A stretch of 64,000 bases of DNA from Thermoanaerobacterium thermosaccharolyticum DSM 571 (GTDB lineage: Bacteria > Bacillota > Thermoanaerobacteria > Thermoanaerobacterales > Thermoanaerobacteraceae). The translations under genes and the position numbers were made by a program. This document shows, in pieces, positions 54,567 to 63,858 of this stretch (position 1 is the stretch's first letter; each line of letters opens with the position of its first letter). The notes beneath the pieces were generated by a model that was not told where the DNA came from, did no database searches, and worked only from the letters and a program-made list of their open reading frames with translations. The stretch lies in NCBI RefSeq assembly GCF_000145615.1, contig NC_014410.1, forward strand, positions 2,405,501 through 2,469,500. Reading direction: 5' to 3'.

Positions 54567-54585
54567 ACTAATGTCCACCAACAAA
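54567..54585. repeat. Direct repeat A of the par-like module
   Basis: ACTAATGTCCACCAACAAA, containing the start codon of the small ORF; repeated exactly at 54731-54749. Confidence 0.9.
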
Positions 54586-54612
54586 AAAGGCGGAAACAAA
54601 ACCGCCAAGTAG
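54571..54612 (+). CDS. 13-codon leader-like peptide MSTNKKGGNKTAK
   Basis: ATG with GGAGG about 9 nt upstream, and a stop at 54610-54612. The peptide is basic and hydrophilic, unlike a membrane toxin. Two nt after its stop, in the -1 frame, a TTG opens a hydrophobic frame (54615-54680). Coupled re-initiation, or slippage on the A6 tract at 54582-54587, could link them. Translation is plausible, function unknown. Confidence 0.5.
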   Translation: MSTNKKGGNKTAK

Positions 54613-54614
54613 AT

Positions 54615-54680
54615 TTGTACAAAATTTTTGAATTGCTGCTTAAACTGTTAGAAATAATAGTCAAGTGGTACTCGAAATAA
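54615..54680 (+). CDS. Possible 21-codon amphipathic peptide
   Basis: TTG start 2 nt after the 13-codon ORF's stop. It reads (M)YKIFELLLKLLEIIVKWYSK, an amphipathic or membrane-active helix with Lys every 4-6 residues, the kind of peptide expected for a type I toxin. There is no SD of its own. Whether it is translated cannot be judged. Confidence 0.35.
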   Translation: MYKIFELLLKLLEIIVKWYSK

Positions 54681-54694
54681 GTACATATCTACGG

Positions 54695-54725
54695 AAAAAG
54701 ACGGGAAATGCGCTCCCGTCTTTTT
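54695..54725. terminator. Bidirectional terminator of the par-like module
   Basis: A perfect 12-bp stem AAAAAGACGGGA/TCCCGTCTTTTT with a 7-nt loop; T5 on both strands. Confidence 0.88.
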
Positions 54726-54730
54726 CTATT

Positions 54731-54749
54731 ACTAATGTCCACCAACAAA
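54731..54749. repeat. Direct repeat B of the par-like module
   Basis: Exact copy of the 19-nt repeat at 54567-54585, placed just inside the antisense promoter. Confidence 0.9.
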
Positions 54750-54837
54750 GATTATTACCACACTTTTATTATAACACAAATTTATGACTTGTAAACCAAA
54801 AGCAATAAAAAGCAGTCATGAAACAGATATCTTTATT

Positions 54838-55431
54838 CTATTTCTTAATATAGCTTTCAACCATTCTTGATATAATTTCCTTCATCTCAGCTAAAAGATC
54901 AGTCTTTCCGTCTTTTAAACACCAGTCGAATATTACACCCCTTGCTACAATAAACAACTTCTCTGTAATTTCCTCACAGTCCAGAGTGTTGGGTATCTTG
55001 CCTTTTTCTTGCTCATTTTTTATTATTTGAATAAGCATATTCTGCATTGAACGGCCATGCGTCAAAAACATCTTATTTGTTGGAATATAGAGATTTTTTG
55101 CCATCTCCACCCCATCGTTTATTGAAAGCCGAGCGTACACTAGGAAATATTGCACTAAAATATCTTTACAGTCTTTATACTCATCCAAAATCTTCGGCAC
55201 TTCCGCCTCAAAGAATTCATCGCCGTGTTTAAATATTTCCACCAAAAGGTCATATTTAGACTTAAAGTAATGGTAATAATTTCCTATAGAAACATTTGCT
55301 TTTTCTGCTATTTCTTTTACTGTTATGTTGTCGTATCCATATTTCTTAATAAGTTCTACTCCGCACCTGTATATCCTTTTTTTAGTAGCAATTGCCTGTT
55401 TTTCTCGAGAAGTCAAACTTTCCGGCACCAA
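54838..55431 (-). CDS. TetR family transcriptional regulator
   Basis: A 197-residue regulator with an N-terminal HTH (ITVKEIAEKANVSIGNYYHYF, about residues 33-53) and a C-terminal ligand domain. It lies 20 nt downstream of the old-yellow-enzyme gene on the same strand and probably controls that operon in response to an electrophile or fatty-acid-like ligand (inferred from neighbours). Confidence 0.88.
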   Translation of the reverse strand: MVPESLTSREKQAIATKKRIYRCGVELIKKYGYDNITVKEIAEKANVSIGNYYHYFKSKYDLLVEIFKHGDEFFEAEVPKILDEYKDCKDILVQYFLVYARLSINDGVEMAKNLYIPTNKMFLTHGRSMQNMLIQIIKNEQEKGKIPNTLDCEEITEKLFIVARGVIFDWCLKDGKTDLLAEMKEIISRMVESYIKK

Positions 55432-55451
55432 ATTTCTCTCCTATTCTCTAT

Positions 55452-57449
55452 TTAGTCTATATTTTTCGCAACCTCAAAAGCATTCCATATTGCATACATG
55501 ATGTTAGAAACATTGCGGGCATCGCCGAGAAGATATACGTTTGAAATTTTATCTTTCACTTCTTGATAGATGGAATTAGACGGTGTATACCCAACAGCAA
55601 GTATCACAGTGTCTGCTGTAACTTCTATGTCACCATCAGGTGTGCTTACTTTCAATACCCTGCCGTCGTATCCTGTAGCTTTTGAAGATGTAATAGTCCT
55701 TATGCCTTTAAATGGTATCAATGCTTTCAGCATTTCACTATTTGCATGGCACAATGGACCATTCACAGCTAAAAGCTTTGGAAGTGCCTCAACTATCGTC
55801 ACATTCTTGCCCATATCTCTAAGCCACAGTGCTGTTTCGCATCCTACAAGTCCACCGCCAATTATGACCACATCATTTCCTATATCAACTTTGCCTAGCA
55901 AAGCATCTTGAGCAGTGTAAACCGGTCCGTCACCCAGCGAAAATACTTTTGGCTTTGACCCTGTCGCAACTATTACGACATCTGCACCGAAATTAATAAC
56001 ATCATCAGCACCTAATTCTGTATTGAGATGAACCTCTACGTTTAGCTTCTTAAGCTCATTCTCATACCAAGCTACAAGCGCATGATCATCTTCTTTAAAT
56101 GACGGCACGCCGCCGGGAATCAGATTTCCACCTAACCTATCAGTTTTTTCATACACGATTGGTTCATGTCCGCGAAGTGCTAATACGCGAGCTGCTTCAC
56201 AGCCTGCCACACCGCCACCTACTATCAGGACTTTCTTTTTGTGCTGTGTCGGTATAAGCCGTTCAGAACTTTCGCGGCAAGCCTGAGGGTTTACTGCGCA
56301 GTTTAATGCAGAATACTCCTGTATGCGTCCCATACATCCTTCGTGACATGATAAACACGGACGTATAGAAGCGGTATCTCCTGCCTTTAGCTTATTTACA
56401 TAATCAGGATCTGCCAGAAGAGGACGACCTAATGAAACTATGTCACATGCTCCATCTCTTACAGCAGCTGATGCAAGGTCCGGGTTGTCCATACGTCCTG
56501 CACAGATCACAGGGACGTCTACTGCATCTTTTACCATCTTTGCATATGGGATGTAAAGCCCTTTTTCTTGGTACATTGGCGGATGATTCCACCACCATGC
56601 ATCATAGCTTCCAACATCTACATCCAAAGCATCGTATCCATATTCAACAAGCAGTTTAGCTGCCTTTATTCCTTCTTCAATATCTCTTCCTTTTTCTACA
56701 AACTCCTCACCCGGAAGGCCTCCTTCTCGCCAATCTTTAATGAAGCTTTTTACGCTGTATCTAAGCGTCACTGGGAAATCATCGCCGCACGTCTTCTTTA
56801 TCTCCTCCAAGACTTCCCTTGCAAAACGCAGCCTGTTTTCAAGGCTTCCGCCGTATTCATCGGTGCGGCTGTTGAACATGGATATGGCAAACTGGTCTAG
56901 AAGATATCCCTCATGTACAGCGTGGATCTGTACGCCGTCAAATCCTGCTCGCTTCGCATTGTAGGCACCTTTGCCAAACTGCACTACTATCTCGCGAATT
57001 TCTTCTTTTGTAAGAGGACGGCATGTCTTGTCAAGCCAGCGATGTGGGATAGGAGACGGCGCTACAGGCGGATGCTCTCCTAAATTTGTAGGAATTGTGA
57101 CTCTTCCAAATCCTGCTGACAATTGAAGAAATATCTTAGCATCGTATGCATGAATTTTCTCTGTCATCTCGCGAGCAGTTCGTATAAAGTGAACTGGATT
57201 GTGCGTGGAACAAGGGCAATTAGGCATGTCATGCTGTTCAACTTTGTTGTCAACAAATGTGACACCAGTAATGATTAATCCTGTGCCTCCTTTTGCCCGC
57301 TCAACGTAATAGTCAATGCCCCTTTGGTTGAAACCGCCTTCTGAATCACCAAGGCCTAATGGTCCCATAGGAGCCATGGCAAAGCGGTTCTTTATCTCGC
57401 AGCTTCCAATCGAAACCTTCTCAAATAGAATACCATATTTTTTGTCCAT
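55452..57449 (-). CDS. NADH:flavin oxidoreductase, 2,4-dienoyl-CoA reductase-like
   Basis: A 665-residue three-part enzyme: an FMN-binding TIM barrel (1-370) with HAVHEGYLLDQF, a 4Fe-4S site in CLSCHEGCMGRI plus NCAVNP, and C-terminal FAD/NAD domains (GGGVAGCEAARVLALRGH, then GGGLVGCETALWLRDMG). The FadH/enoate-reductase group reduces activated C=C bonds. Length and all cofactor motifs are normal. Operon with the TetR gene. Confidence 0.92.
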   Translation of the reverse strand: MDKKYGILFEKVSIGSCEIKNRFAMAPMGPLGLGDSEGGFNQRGIDYYVERAKGGTGLIITGVTFVDNKVEQHDMPNCPCSTHNPVHFIRTAREMTEKIHAYDAKIFLQLSAGFGRVTIPTNLGEHPPVAPSPIPHRWLDKTCRPLTKEEIREIVVQFGKGAYNAKRAGFDGVQIHAVHEGYLLDQFAISMFNSRTDEYGGSLENRLRFAREVLEEIKKTCGDDFPVTLRYSVKSFIKDWREGGLPGEEFVEKGRDIEEGIKAAKLLVEYGYDALDVDVGSYDAWWWNHPPMYQEKGLYIPYAKMVKDAVDVPVICAGRMDNPDLASAAVRDGACDIVSLGRPLLADPDYVNKLKAGDTASIRPCLSCHEGCMGRIQEYSALNCAVNPQACRESSERLIPTQHKKKVLIVGGGVAGCEAARVLALRGHEPIVYEKTDRLGGNLIPGGVPSFKEDDHALVAWYENELKKLNVEVHLNTELGADDVINFGADVVIVATGSKPKVFSLGDGPVYTAQDALLGKVDIGNDVVIIGGGLVGCETALWLRDMGKNVTIVEALPKLLAVNGPLCHANSEMLKALIPFKGIRTITSSKATGYDGRVLKVSTPDGDIEVTADTVILAVGYTPSNSIYQEVKDKISNVYLLGDARNVSNIMYAIWNAFEVAKNID

Positions 57450-57745
57450 AAAAAAGTCCCCTTCTTATTTAAATTTTATTGAACATGTTCACCGAATGCA
57501 TTCTACGAAACTAGTATATCAGTATGTTAATTAATTGTCAAGAAGTTTTGTGATTTTAAATCATTATCAATCTATAAAAAATTTAGGCGAAATAAACACG
57601 ATTGAATCATCATTTATAATTTATTTGATAAAATAAATTTTAAAAGTTTGTATACATTTGTTTGTCTAGTTTGTTATATTAATGAAAGAACAAAAACGGC
57701 GCCGTTATATAAAATACATCTGATATTATACTTGGGAGGTCAGTC

Positions 57746-58252
57746 ATGAAAGATGAGAGGTTTGAAAACTTCTTAATAAATAAGATGGCCATAATTTACA
57801 AATATCTCATTAAAATCGGTGCATCTTGTGAAGATGCAGAAGATATCGTACAAGAAACCATGTGTAAAGCTATTGAGTATGTTGATTCCCTAAACGTTGA
57901 TAACATCTACCCATGGCTGTTTAAAGTATCATTGTACAGATATTATAATCTGTACAATAAGAAAAAGAAGGAGGAAGTCGGTATTGATGATAAAATTCTC
58001 TCAAGTCTGTATTCAGATGGAATGATAGAAGAACATGTGCTTAATGAAGAATTGAAATCAAACGTTCATAAAGTCCTTGGTCTATTAAAAGAAAGCTACA
58101 GAACCCTCTTAATTTTCAAATATTTTATTGGATTATCTTATAAAGAAATAGGCGATATATTAAATCTGGACGAGAACAAAGTAAAGACATATCTTTACCG
58201 TGCAAGAAACAAATTTAAAGAATTATGGGAGGTATCGAATTATGGCAGATGA
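57746..58252 (+). CDS. ECF-type RNA polymerase sigma factor
   Basis: A 168-residue sigma-70 family factor with regions 2 and 4 only. Region 2: DAEDIVQETMCKAIEYVDSL; region 4 HTH: LSYKEIGDILNLDENKVKTYLYRARNKF. It is co-transcribed and translationally overlapped with a membrane-anchored anti-sigma factor. The 295-nt upstream gap holds no gene; a TTTGT-rich stretch and a GGCGCC palindrome near 57695 may be its autoregulated promoter. Confidence 0.92.
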   Translation: MKDERFENFLINKMAIIYKYLIKIGASCEDAEDIVQETMCKAIEYVDSLNVDNIYPWLFKVSLYRYYNLYNKKKKEEVGIDDKILSSLYSDGMIEEHVLNEELKSNVHKVLGLLKESYRTLLIFKYFIGLSYKEIGDILNLDENKVKTYLYRARNKFKELWEVSNYGR

Positions 58253-59348
58253 AAAAAATATAAACGTAAACGACAATAATGATGAGAAGGAACTTGATGC
58301 AATTTTTGAAAGCGCTAAGAAAGATAAATTTGATAAAGCGGTTAAAAAAGCAAAATGGCGCTCTATTTTAAGAACTATAGTTATAAGTTTGATAGTCATA
58401 GTGATTGTCTCAATAAGCACTATCTTTATAGGAATCAAAGTAACACAGTTGGAAAGTTCTGATATAAGTTTTGCCCTATCAGTATTCAATGATATCACCG
58501 CTCCTGATATGTATATAGGGAAATCAATCAGGTATGAAGGAATTTTTGGAGGCAAAACAGTTTATTCAACTTACAAGATAATAGAAGGTAAGGTAGTTTA
58601 TACAGGTCAGCAGGAATACAGCTATGGGCTTTTCAACACTGTCGATGTACAGGCTATCAATTCACCAGCTATAGTATGGGGAAAAAGTTTTGATGAAGAT
58701 GATCTAAACAAACCAACGTACAACGAACTTGGTCAAAGGGAAATGATTTTCTTCTACCCCTACGTAAAATACAGGACATACAAGAATGACTTAAATTTGC
58801 TGGAGGACATAGGAAATGACAAATATATAGAGATGGCATTATCTTTTGATAAAGCGTACAGCATCGACGAAGTAAATAAAATGACGCCAAAAAACGTAAC
58901 TTTAACGTGGTATTGGGTTGACGATCTAAATAGCAAAGAAAAAGAAGCACATAAACCACATAAAAATAAGCAAAAGCTTCCCGATGGAAAAACAATTGAT
59001 GTAGATAATCCAGCAGATGTATGTTCTGAAAAAGCCGCATACGGTATAAAGGTCTATAACAGCAACGGAGACAAATTAAAAAATCCAGAAGAACTTTTCA
59101 TAGGAACAATCGAGAACAATGTAAAACAATTAGAAAAGCTTAAAACAGATAACCATAAGGTAAATGGCATCAAGTCGGAGGTTAAAAGGATTTACGACAA
59201 TTTAAAAGACAAGAATGGAAAAATAAAAAAGGAAAACTTAAAGATACAAGGCGTCGTTGTAACAGGCACTGCGGAAACCTTAAAATCGCTTAGAGGTTTA
59301 CCTTTTATAAAGGCATCATCATTAGGTGTTGTCACGGATAAGTATTGA
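58242..59348 (+). CDS. Membrane anti-sigma factor (Sigma_reg_N/C type)
   Basis: About 368 residues. A cytoplasmic N-terminus (1-40: KELDAIFESAKKDKFDKAVKK) binds sigma, one membrane helix lies at about 45-68, and a large external sensor domain with two halves follows (ending ETLKSLRGLPFIKASSLGVV). This matches the Firmicutes sigma-regulator family of YhdL/YlaD-like systems. The ATG at 58242 has GGAGG 9 nt upstream and overlaps the sigma gene by 11 nt. Confidence 0.83.
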   Translation: MADEKNINVNDNNDEKELDAIFESAKKDKFDKAVKKAKWRSILRTIVISLIVIVIVSISTIFIGIKVTQLESSDISFALSVFNDITAPDMYIGKSIRYEGIFGGKTVYSTYKIIEGKVVYTGQQEYSYGLFNTVDVQAINSPAIVWGKSFDEDDLNKPTYNELGQREMIFFYPYVKYRTYKNDLNLLEDIGNDKYIEMALSFDKAYSIDEVNKMTPKNVTLTWYWVDDLNSKEKEAHKPHKNKQKLPDGKTIDVDNPADVCSEKAAYGIKVYNSNGDKLKNPEELFIGTIENNVKQLEKLKTDNHKVNGIKSEVKRIYDNLKDKNGKIKKENLKIQGVVVTGTAETLKSLRGLPFIKASSLGVVTDKY

Positions 59349-59392
59349 TAAAGAAACATTTAATTTAAGCCTACCTAAATCACTAAAACAAA

Positions 59393-59441
59393 GCGATTTG
59401 TCAATGGCATATACTTACGGATCTGACCCTTGACAAATCGC
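59393..59441. repeat. 12-bp inverted repeat downstream of the anti-sigma gene
   Basis: GCGATTTGTCAA and its perfect complement with a 25-nt loop. No T-run follows on either strand. The surrounding gap 59349-59546 holds nothing else I can support. Confidence 0.5.
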
Positions 59442-59546
59442 ATTCACTTAAATTCTTTAATTTGTACGTGCTTTATAGTTTTAATTACTTTCTCTTGGTA
59501 CTACATGATTCTTTGCTAAGCGTTTCTATAACGAACGTCATACATT

Positions 59547-59660
59547 TTAATAACTACTAGCTTCAAGATTCTTTCTCATTCTCCTAGTAATTGTTTCAAA
59601 ACCAAGGCTTTCATAAAATCTTTTTGATTCATTTGTTTCGTAAACTTGCAAATCTATATA
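59547..59660 (-). pseudogene. C-terminal remnant of a GNAT acetyltransferase
   Basis: About 37 codons: LQVYETNESKRFYESLGFE then a basic tail, the classic last strands of a GNAT protein. The upstream part is missing and an IS element begins 11 nt away, so insertion or associated deletion removed it. Confidence 0.65.
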
Positions 59661-59670
59661 TTATAAATTT

Positions 59671-61450
59671 GATTAAGGTGTCAAAAGTATTTTTTCATCC
59701 AAGATTAGATGAAATATGGTAAAATAGAAATATAAACAAAAGGAAATAGAAGGAGCGATACATAGCCATGGCATTCAAACCAAACGAATATCAACAAATC
59801 ACAATGGAGGACAGATTCTTAAACTTGGATGATAGAACAAAAAAGTTTGTTTTAAACTCATGGGCAAAAGACTTTGCTGAAATCATATTTCCAGCAATCA
59901 ATGAAAAACGCTTTTCCGTATTGTACAGTGACAATCCCGCTTCTCGTCCAAACAGTCCTGTAAACGCAATAATCGGAGCCCTAATACTAAAAGAAATGTT
60001 TAATCTCACAGACGACGAACTATTAGCAAGCATCCTATGTGATGTACGTTTCCAATACGCCCTTCACACTACAAGTTTCAAAAGTCAACCTTTCAGTGAC
60101 AGGACTTTTAGCCGTTTCCGTGAAAGGCTATATCTTTACAATCTAGAAACAGGAAGAGACCTTCTTCATGAAGAAATGGAAGCCATGGCAAACGTATTTG
60201 TAAAATACTTTGATATAAATCCATCAGTAAAAAGAATGGACAGCATTATGGTATCATCCAGTTGCAAAAAAATGTCCAGATTAGAAATACTATACACATG
60301 CGTAGCAAATATGGTCAAAGCAGTATACAAAACAGGAGAATATGAGCATCTCAAAAACATGGAACACTACCTAGACGAAGACGACAGAAACAAAACAATC
60401 TATCATAGAAAAAACGAAGAAATAACAAAAAGACTTCAAGAAATAATTGAAGATGCCTATACACTAACAAAAGAATTAGGAGAAGCATACGCTGAATTAC
60501 CAGAATATCAGCTATTACAGCGTGTACTAAAAGAACAAACAGAAATAACAGAAGAAGGCAAAATAGTACCAGTAGAAAAAGAAAAAATAAGCCCTGATAG
60601 TCTCCAAAACCCAAGCGACCCAGATGCAACATACCGCAAAAAAGCAGGAAAAAGACCATAAAGGCTATGTAGCTAACATAGTAGAAACAATAGACCAAAA
60701 AGGCTCCATAATAACCAGCTATGACTATGATGTAAACACACACAGCGATAGCAGCTTTAGCAAAGAAACAATAGAAAAGCTTGGGAAGCAAGAAAAGGAA
60801 ATAACAATAACAGCAGATGGAGCTTATAGCAGCATTGAAAACATAGAACTTGCAGAGAAAAACAATATCGAACTAATAACAACAGCTCTTATAGGGAAAT
60901 TACCAGATGAAATACAAAGCGAATTTAAAATAGATGAAGTAACCCATGAAATAATCAAATGTCCAAGAGGAGAAAAACCATATAAAACGAGGTACTATGA
61001 AAAAAGTGGATTATACAGAGCATCCTTCAATAAAAAAACATGTGAACATTGTCCACTGAGAGAAAAATGTGGAGCAAAGCTACAGAAAAAATCAGCGTAT
61101 GTATTAATAACAGCGAAAACAATACAGAGAGCAAGCTATTTAAAAAAGATGTCAACAGAAAAATACAGTGTACTTCAAAAGATAAGAAATGGAGTAGAGG
61201 GTATACCATCAATACTAAGACGAAAATATCATGTAGATGTGATACCTGTAAGGGGATTAGTGCGCTCAAAAATCTGGTTTTCATTCAAAATAGGAGCTAT
61301 AAACGCAAAAAAAGTACTAAAAATGGCAGCGGAGATGGCTGCGACTTTGTATAAAAATATCGAAATCAAATTTATTCTTACAAAAACAGGTAAAAGCCAA
61401 GCAGAGTTGTTATTAGTAGCTTAAAAAATGTTTCTTATGACACTTGAATC
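59671..61450 (+). mobile_element. IS1182-family insertion sequence
   Basis: A 1.78-kb element with imperfect terminal inverted repeats: GATTAAGGTGTCAAAAG (59671-59687) against the complement of the right end, GATTCAAGTGTCATAAG (61434-61450), 14 of 17 matching. It carries a two-part transposase. No clear target duplication is visible. Confidence 0.75.
59768..61424 (+). pseudogene. IS1182-family transposase, frameshifted
   Basis: Two frames (59768-60661 and 60624-61424) together encode about 550 residues. N-terminal DUF772 part: RPNSPVNAIIGALILKEMF and QPFSDRTFSRFRERL; the second part has TADGAYSSIENIELA and the Zn-like CEHCPLREKCGAKL of IS1182/IS1380-like transposases. The break lies in an A-run near 60646: RKKAGK should continue DHKGYVANIVE, which requires one A fewer. 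Either an inactivating insertion or slippage in a homopolymer. Confidence 0.8.
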
Positions 61451-61538
61451 AGTTTTTATCACTTAATAAGAAATAAACAAATCGTTAAAGAAAGCTATTC
61501 AAACGATTAGATTATGACTTCTATCATAAATTTGCTGC

Positions 61539-62513
61539 TTATTTTATAACACCATCTGGAAGTTCACCTTTTAAAACTCTTTCTATATCTTCTACTACTT
61601 TGTCTCCCATCCCTTTTAAGCATTCATATGTGTACGCTGATATATGTGGTGTTATTGTAACATTGTCAAAGGATAGAAGCTCATTTTCCTCATCAATTGG
61701 CTCGTTTTCTACAACATCCATTCCTATTCCACCTACAATTCCATCTTTTAAAGCTTTTACTAATGCTTTTTGATCTATTAGTTCTCCCCTTGCTGTATCT
61801 ACTATATATACGCCTTTCTTCATTGTATTAAATTCTTTGTCTTTTAATAAGTGGTAATTTCCTGAATTCAATGAAGCATTTAGCGATATGATATCTGATA
61901 TTTTTAAAAGCTCTTCTAGTGAAACAGGTATTGCTCCTCTCCTTCTTATCTCTTCATCTGTAATGTTTGGGTCATATGCTATTACTCTAGCATTAAATCC
62001 ATTCTTTAATATTTTGCATACTCTACTTCCTATATTCCCGAGACCTATTATACCTACATTTTTACCCTTTATTTCGCATCCTAAAAAGTTTGCTCTTTCA
62101 TTCCACTTACCTTCTTTTACCTTTATTGACGCAGACTTCACTTTTCTTATAACATCTAATAATAATGCAACAGCAGATTCTGCTACAGCTTCTCGTTCAA
62201 CTATTCCCTGAACTTTTGTCACTATAGTTTCCTTCTCATTGGCACTCTTTACATCAATATTGTCATACCCTATTCCATGTCTTGTTATTAATAAAGTTTT
62301 ATCTTTATATTCAAAAAATTCCTTATCATAGTATGGTTTTACACTGGCAATTATAATTGAATATCCCATTAATTTTTCTGCCAATTCTTTCCCTCTCATA
62401 TCTTGTGGAAATTCAAATCTATCTACATCTCCTAGTGCCTTCAATCTTTCAATATGCTCTGGAAAATACTTACCAAAGCTGCTTGAATTAACAATCGCTA
62501 TTTTTACATTCAT
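61539..62513 (-). CDS. D-isomer-specific 2-hydroxyacid dehydrogenase
   Basis: A 324-residue NAD-dependent enzyme of the phosphoglycerate-dehydrogenase-like family: GIIGLGNIGSRVCKIL nucleotide fold, VDTARGELID with the catalytic Arg, Glu in DVVENEPID and His in TPHISAYT. The ATG at 62513 has AGGAGG 7 nt upstream; the longer reading overlaps the upstream gene. It follows the UxaA-type gene by about 50 nt, so it probably reduces or oxidises a sugar-acid intermediate; the substrate is unknown. Confidence 0.87.
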   Translation of the reverse strand: MNVKIAIVNSSSFGKYFPEHIERLKALGDVDRFEFPQDMRGKELAEKLMGYSIIIASVKPYYDKEFFEYKDKTLLITRHGIGYDNIDVKSANEKETIVTKVQGIVEREAVAESAVALLLDVIRKVKSASIKVKEGKWNERANFLGCEIKGKNVGIIGLGNIGSRVCKILKNGFNARVIAYDPNITDEEIRRRGAIPVSLEELLKISDIISLNASLNSGNYHLLKDKEFNTMKKGVYIVDTARGELIDQKALVKALKDGIVGGIGMDVVENEPIDEENELLSFDNVTITPHISAYTYECLKGMGDKVVEDIERVLKGELPDGVIK

Positions 62514-62562
62514 CGTTTTTCCTCCTGTACTTTTAAATTTATTTTTCATATGATTTAGTAGA

Positions 62563-63723
62563 TTAAACTGATAATCCAATCCTGTAAATGCCTATTTCCG
62601 AAAAGCCAAATGATTCCGCTTTTGTCTTTTTGCCATTGCAAACACTAATGACTTCTTGCAATATCTCATTACCAGCTTCTTGAATACTTTTTTTGCCATC
62701 TAAAATAGATGATACGTCTAAATCAATATTTTCCTTCATCTTATTATACGTGTTTTTGTTACCGGTAATTTTAATTACAGGTATTATAGGATTGCCTATG
62801 GGAGTACCCCTACCGGTTGTAAATACGCACAATTGTGCACCACCTGCTGCCATTCCAGTGACAGATTCAATATCATAACCCGGAGTATCCATTATAATCA
62901 AACCTTTTTCCTGCGGTATTTCAGCGTATTTCACTACTTCGTTAATTTTGCTTGTACCACCTTTGCTGATTCCACCTAATGACTTTTCTTCTAATGTAGT
63001 TAATCCACCTTTTATATTGCCTGGCGAAGGATTAGCTCCTCTTACGTCGACATTTAATCTAATAAATTCATTTTCAAGATCAGAGACAATCTTTAAAATC
63101 TTATTTTTAACATCTTCATTTTTTGCCCTCTTAGCTAAAATATGATCAGCTCCGATAAATTCTGTAGTCTCTCCTAACATAACGGTTCCGCCGTTTTCTA
63201 CTATTACGTCGCTACAATATCCTAATGCGGGATTAGCAGAAATCCCTGATGTTGCATCAGAACCTCCGCAGTTTGTTGCCAATATCAAGTTCGAAATATT
63301 TACTTCTTCTCTTTGTATTAAAGACATTTCCTGTACCATTCTTTGAGCTAATATTGTACCTTTTTCAATAGTCTTGAGGGTTCCACCTTCATCTTGTATA
63401 ATCAATACTTCCAAAGGTTTGTTACTTCTCTTCTTTATTTCCTCGTATAATCTCATTGGTTGTGTTGTTTCACAGCCTAATCCAACTATTATAGTGCCGT
63501 ATATATTAGGATTAAGGGACAAACCCATCAACGTTCTAAAAGTCTGTTCGGCATCTTTTCCAACTTGTCCACATCCTCTTTGGTTTGTTATACAGATTGT
63601 ACCAGGAACTTGATTAGAAATAATCCTCGCTGTTTCGTTAGAACAGCTTACTGTAGGCAAAATCAATACTTTATTTCTTATCCCATATTTCCCATCAGGT
63701 CTTCTATAAGCATTTATCTTCAT
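62563..63723 (-). CDS. UxaA/GarD family sugar-acid dehydratase, large (C-terminal) subunit
   Basis: About 386 residues matching the C-terminal catalytic part of altronate/galactarate dehydratase: RPDGKYGIRNKVLILPTVSC, NQRGCGQVGKDAEQTF, GLGCETTQP, ILATNCGGSDATSG and PVIKITGN. Cysteines suit a metal or Fe-S site. The small SAF subunit is not upstream within 280 nt; that stretch is non-coding hairpins. The ATG at 63723 has AAAGGAA about 11 nt upstream. It could complete the uronate route begun by UxaC. Confidence 0.85.
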   Translation of the reverse strand: MKINAYRRPDGKYGIRNKVLILPTVSCSNETARIISNQVPGTICITNQRGCGQVGKDAEQTFRTLMGLSLNPNIYGTIIVGLGCETTQPMRLYEEIKKRSNKPLEVLIIQDEGGTLKTIEKGTILAQRMVQEMSLIQREEVNISNLILATNCGGSDATSGISANPALGYCSDVIVENGGTVMLGETTEFIGADHILAKRAKNEDVKNKILKIVSDLENEFIRLNVDVRGANPSPGNIKGGLTTLEEKSLGGISKGGTSKINEVVKYAEIPQEKGLIIMDTPGYDIESVTGMAAGGAQLCVFTTGRGTPIGNPIIPVIKITGNKNTYNKMKENIDLDVSSILDGKKSIQEAGNEILQEVISVCNGKKTKAESFGFSEIGIYRIGLSV

Positions 63724-63753
63724 TTTTATAATCATTCCTTTCGCTTCGCTCAA

Positions 63754-63778
63754 GGCACAAAACGTAATGAAATGTGCC
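63754..63778 (-). repeat. Hairpin in the UxaA leader
   Basis: GGCACA/TGTGCC stem extended by imperfect GCTC-type pairing, 31 nt before the UxaA start. Confidence 0.4.
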
Positions 63779-63821
63779 ACTTCGAGCTAATTTTGTTCTA
63801 TAATTATGTTATAGGGATACC

Positions 63822-63858
63822 AGCAAACTACAAATCACGTGGAGGTGAGTGGTTTGCT
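63822..63858. repeat. Stem-loop at a possible mobile-element edge
   Basis: AGCAAAC..TCAC / GTGA..GTTTGCT imperfect stem with a 6-nt GTGGAG loop. The stretch 63781-64000 has no convincing reading frame and differs from its neighbours; it may be the end of a mobile element lying beyond the window. Confidence 0.35.

Larger units (their letters stand above)
54543..54727 (+). ncRNA. Predicted sense RNA of a Fst/par-like antisense module
   Basis: Bounded by an extended -10 (54528-54536) and the bidirectional terminator (54695-54725), about 185 nt. It carries an SD hairpin (CCTCC/GGAGG), a 13-codon ORF in the first direct repeat, a GGCGG/CCGCC hairpin (54589-54606) and a second short frame encoding an amphipathic helix. 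Confidence 0.6.
54690..54761 (-). ncRNA. Predicted antisense RNA of the par-like module
   Basis: Extended -10 TGTTATAAT on the minus strand (54768-54776). About 66-70 nt, ending at the shared terminator. It contains the complement of direct repeat B, and is therefore complementary over 19 nt to the start region of the sense RNA, in addition to the terminator overlap. Confidence 0.6.

Noticed and set aside
54582-54620. Programmed -1 frameshift joining the two short frames at 54.6 kb
   Set aside because: Zero-frame codons AAC AAA AAA give a poor P-site re-pairing; coupled re-initiation is simpler, so frameshifting is kept only as a possibility.
54567-54749. CRISPR-like or satellite repeat
   Set aside because: Only two copies 164 nt apart, with promoters and a terminator between; an antisense-RNA module explains them better.
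57691-57705. GGCGCC palindrome before the ECF sigma gene as an operator
   Set aside because: Only six bases, with no second copy or matching regulator gene; too little to call.
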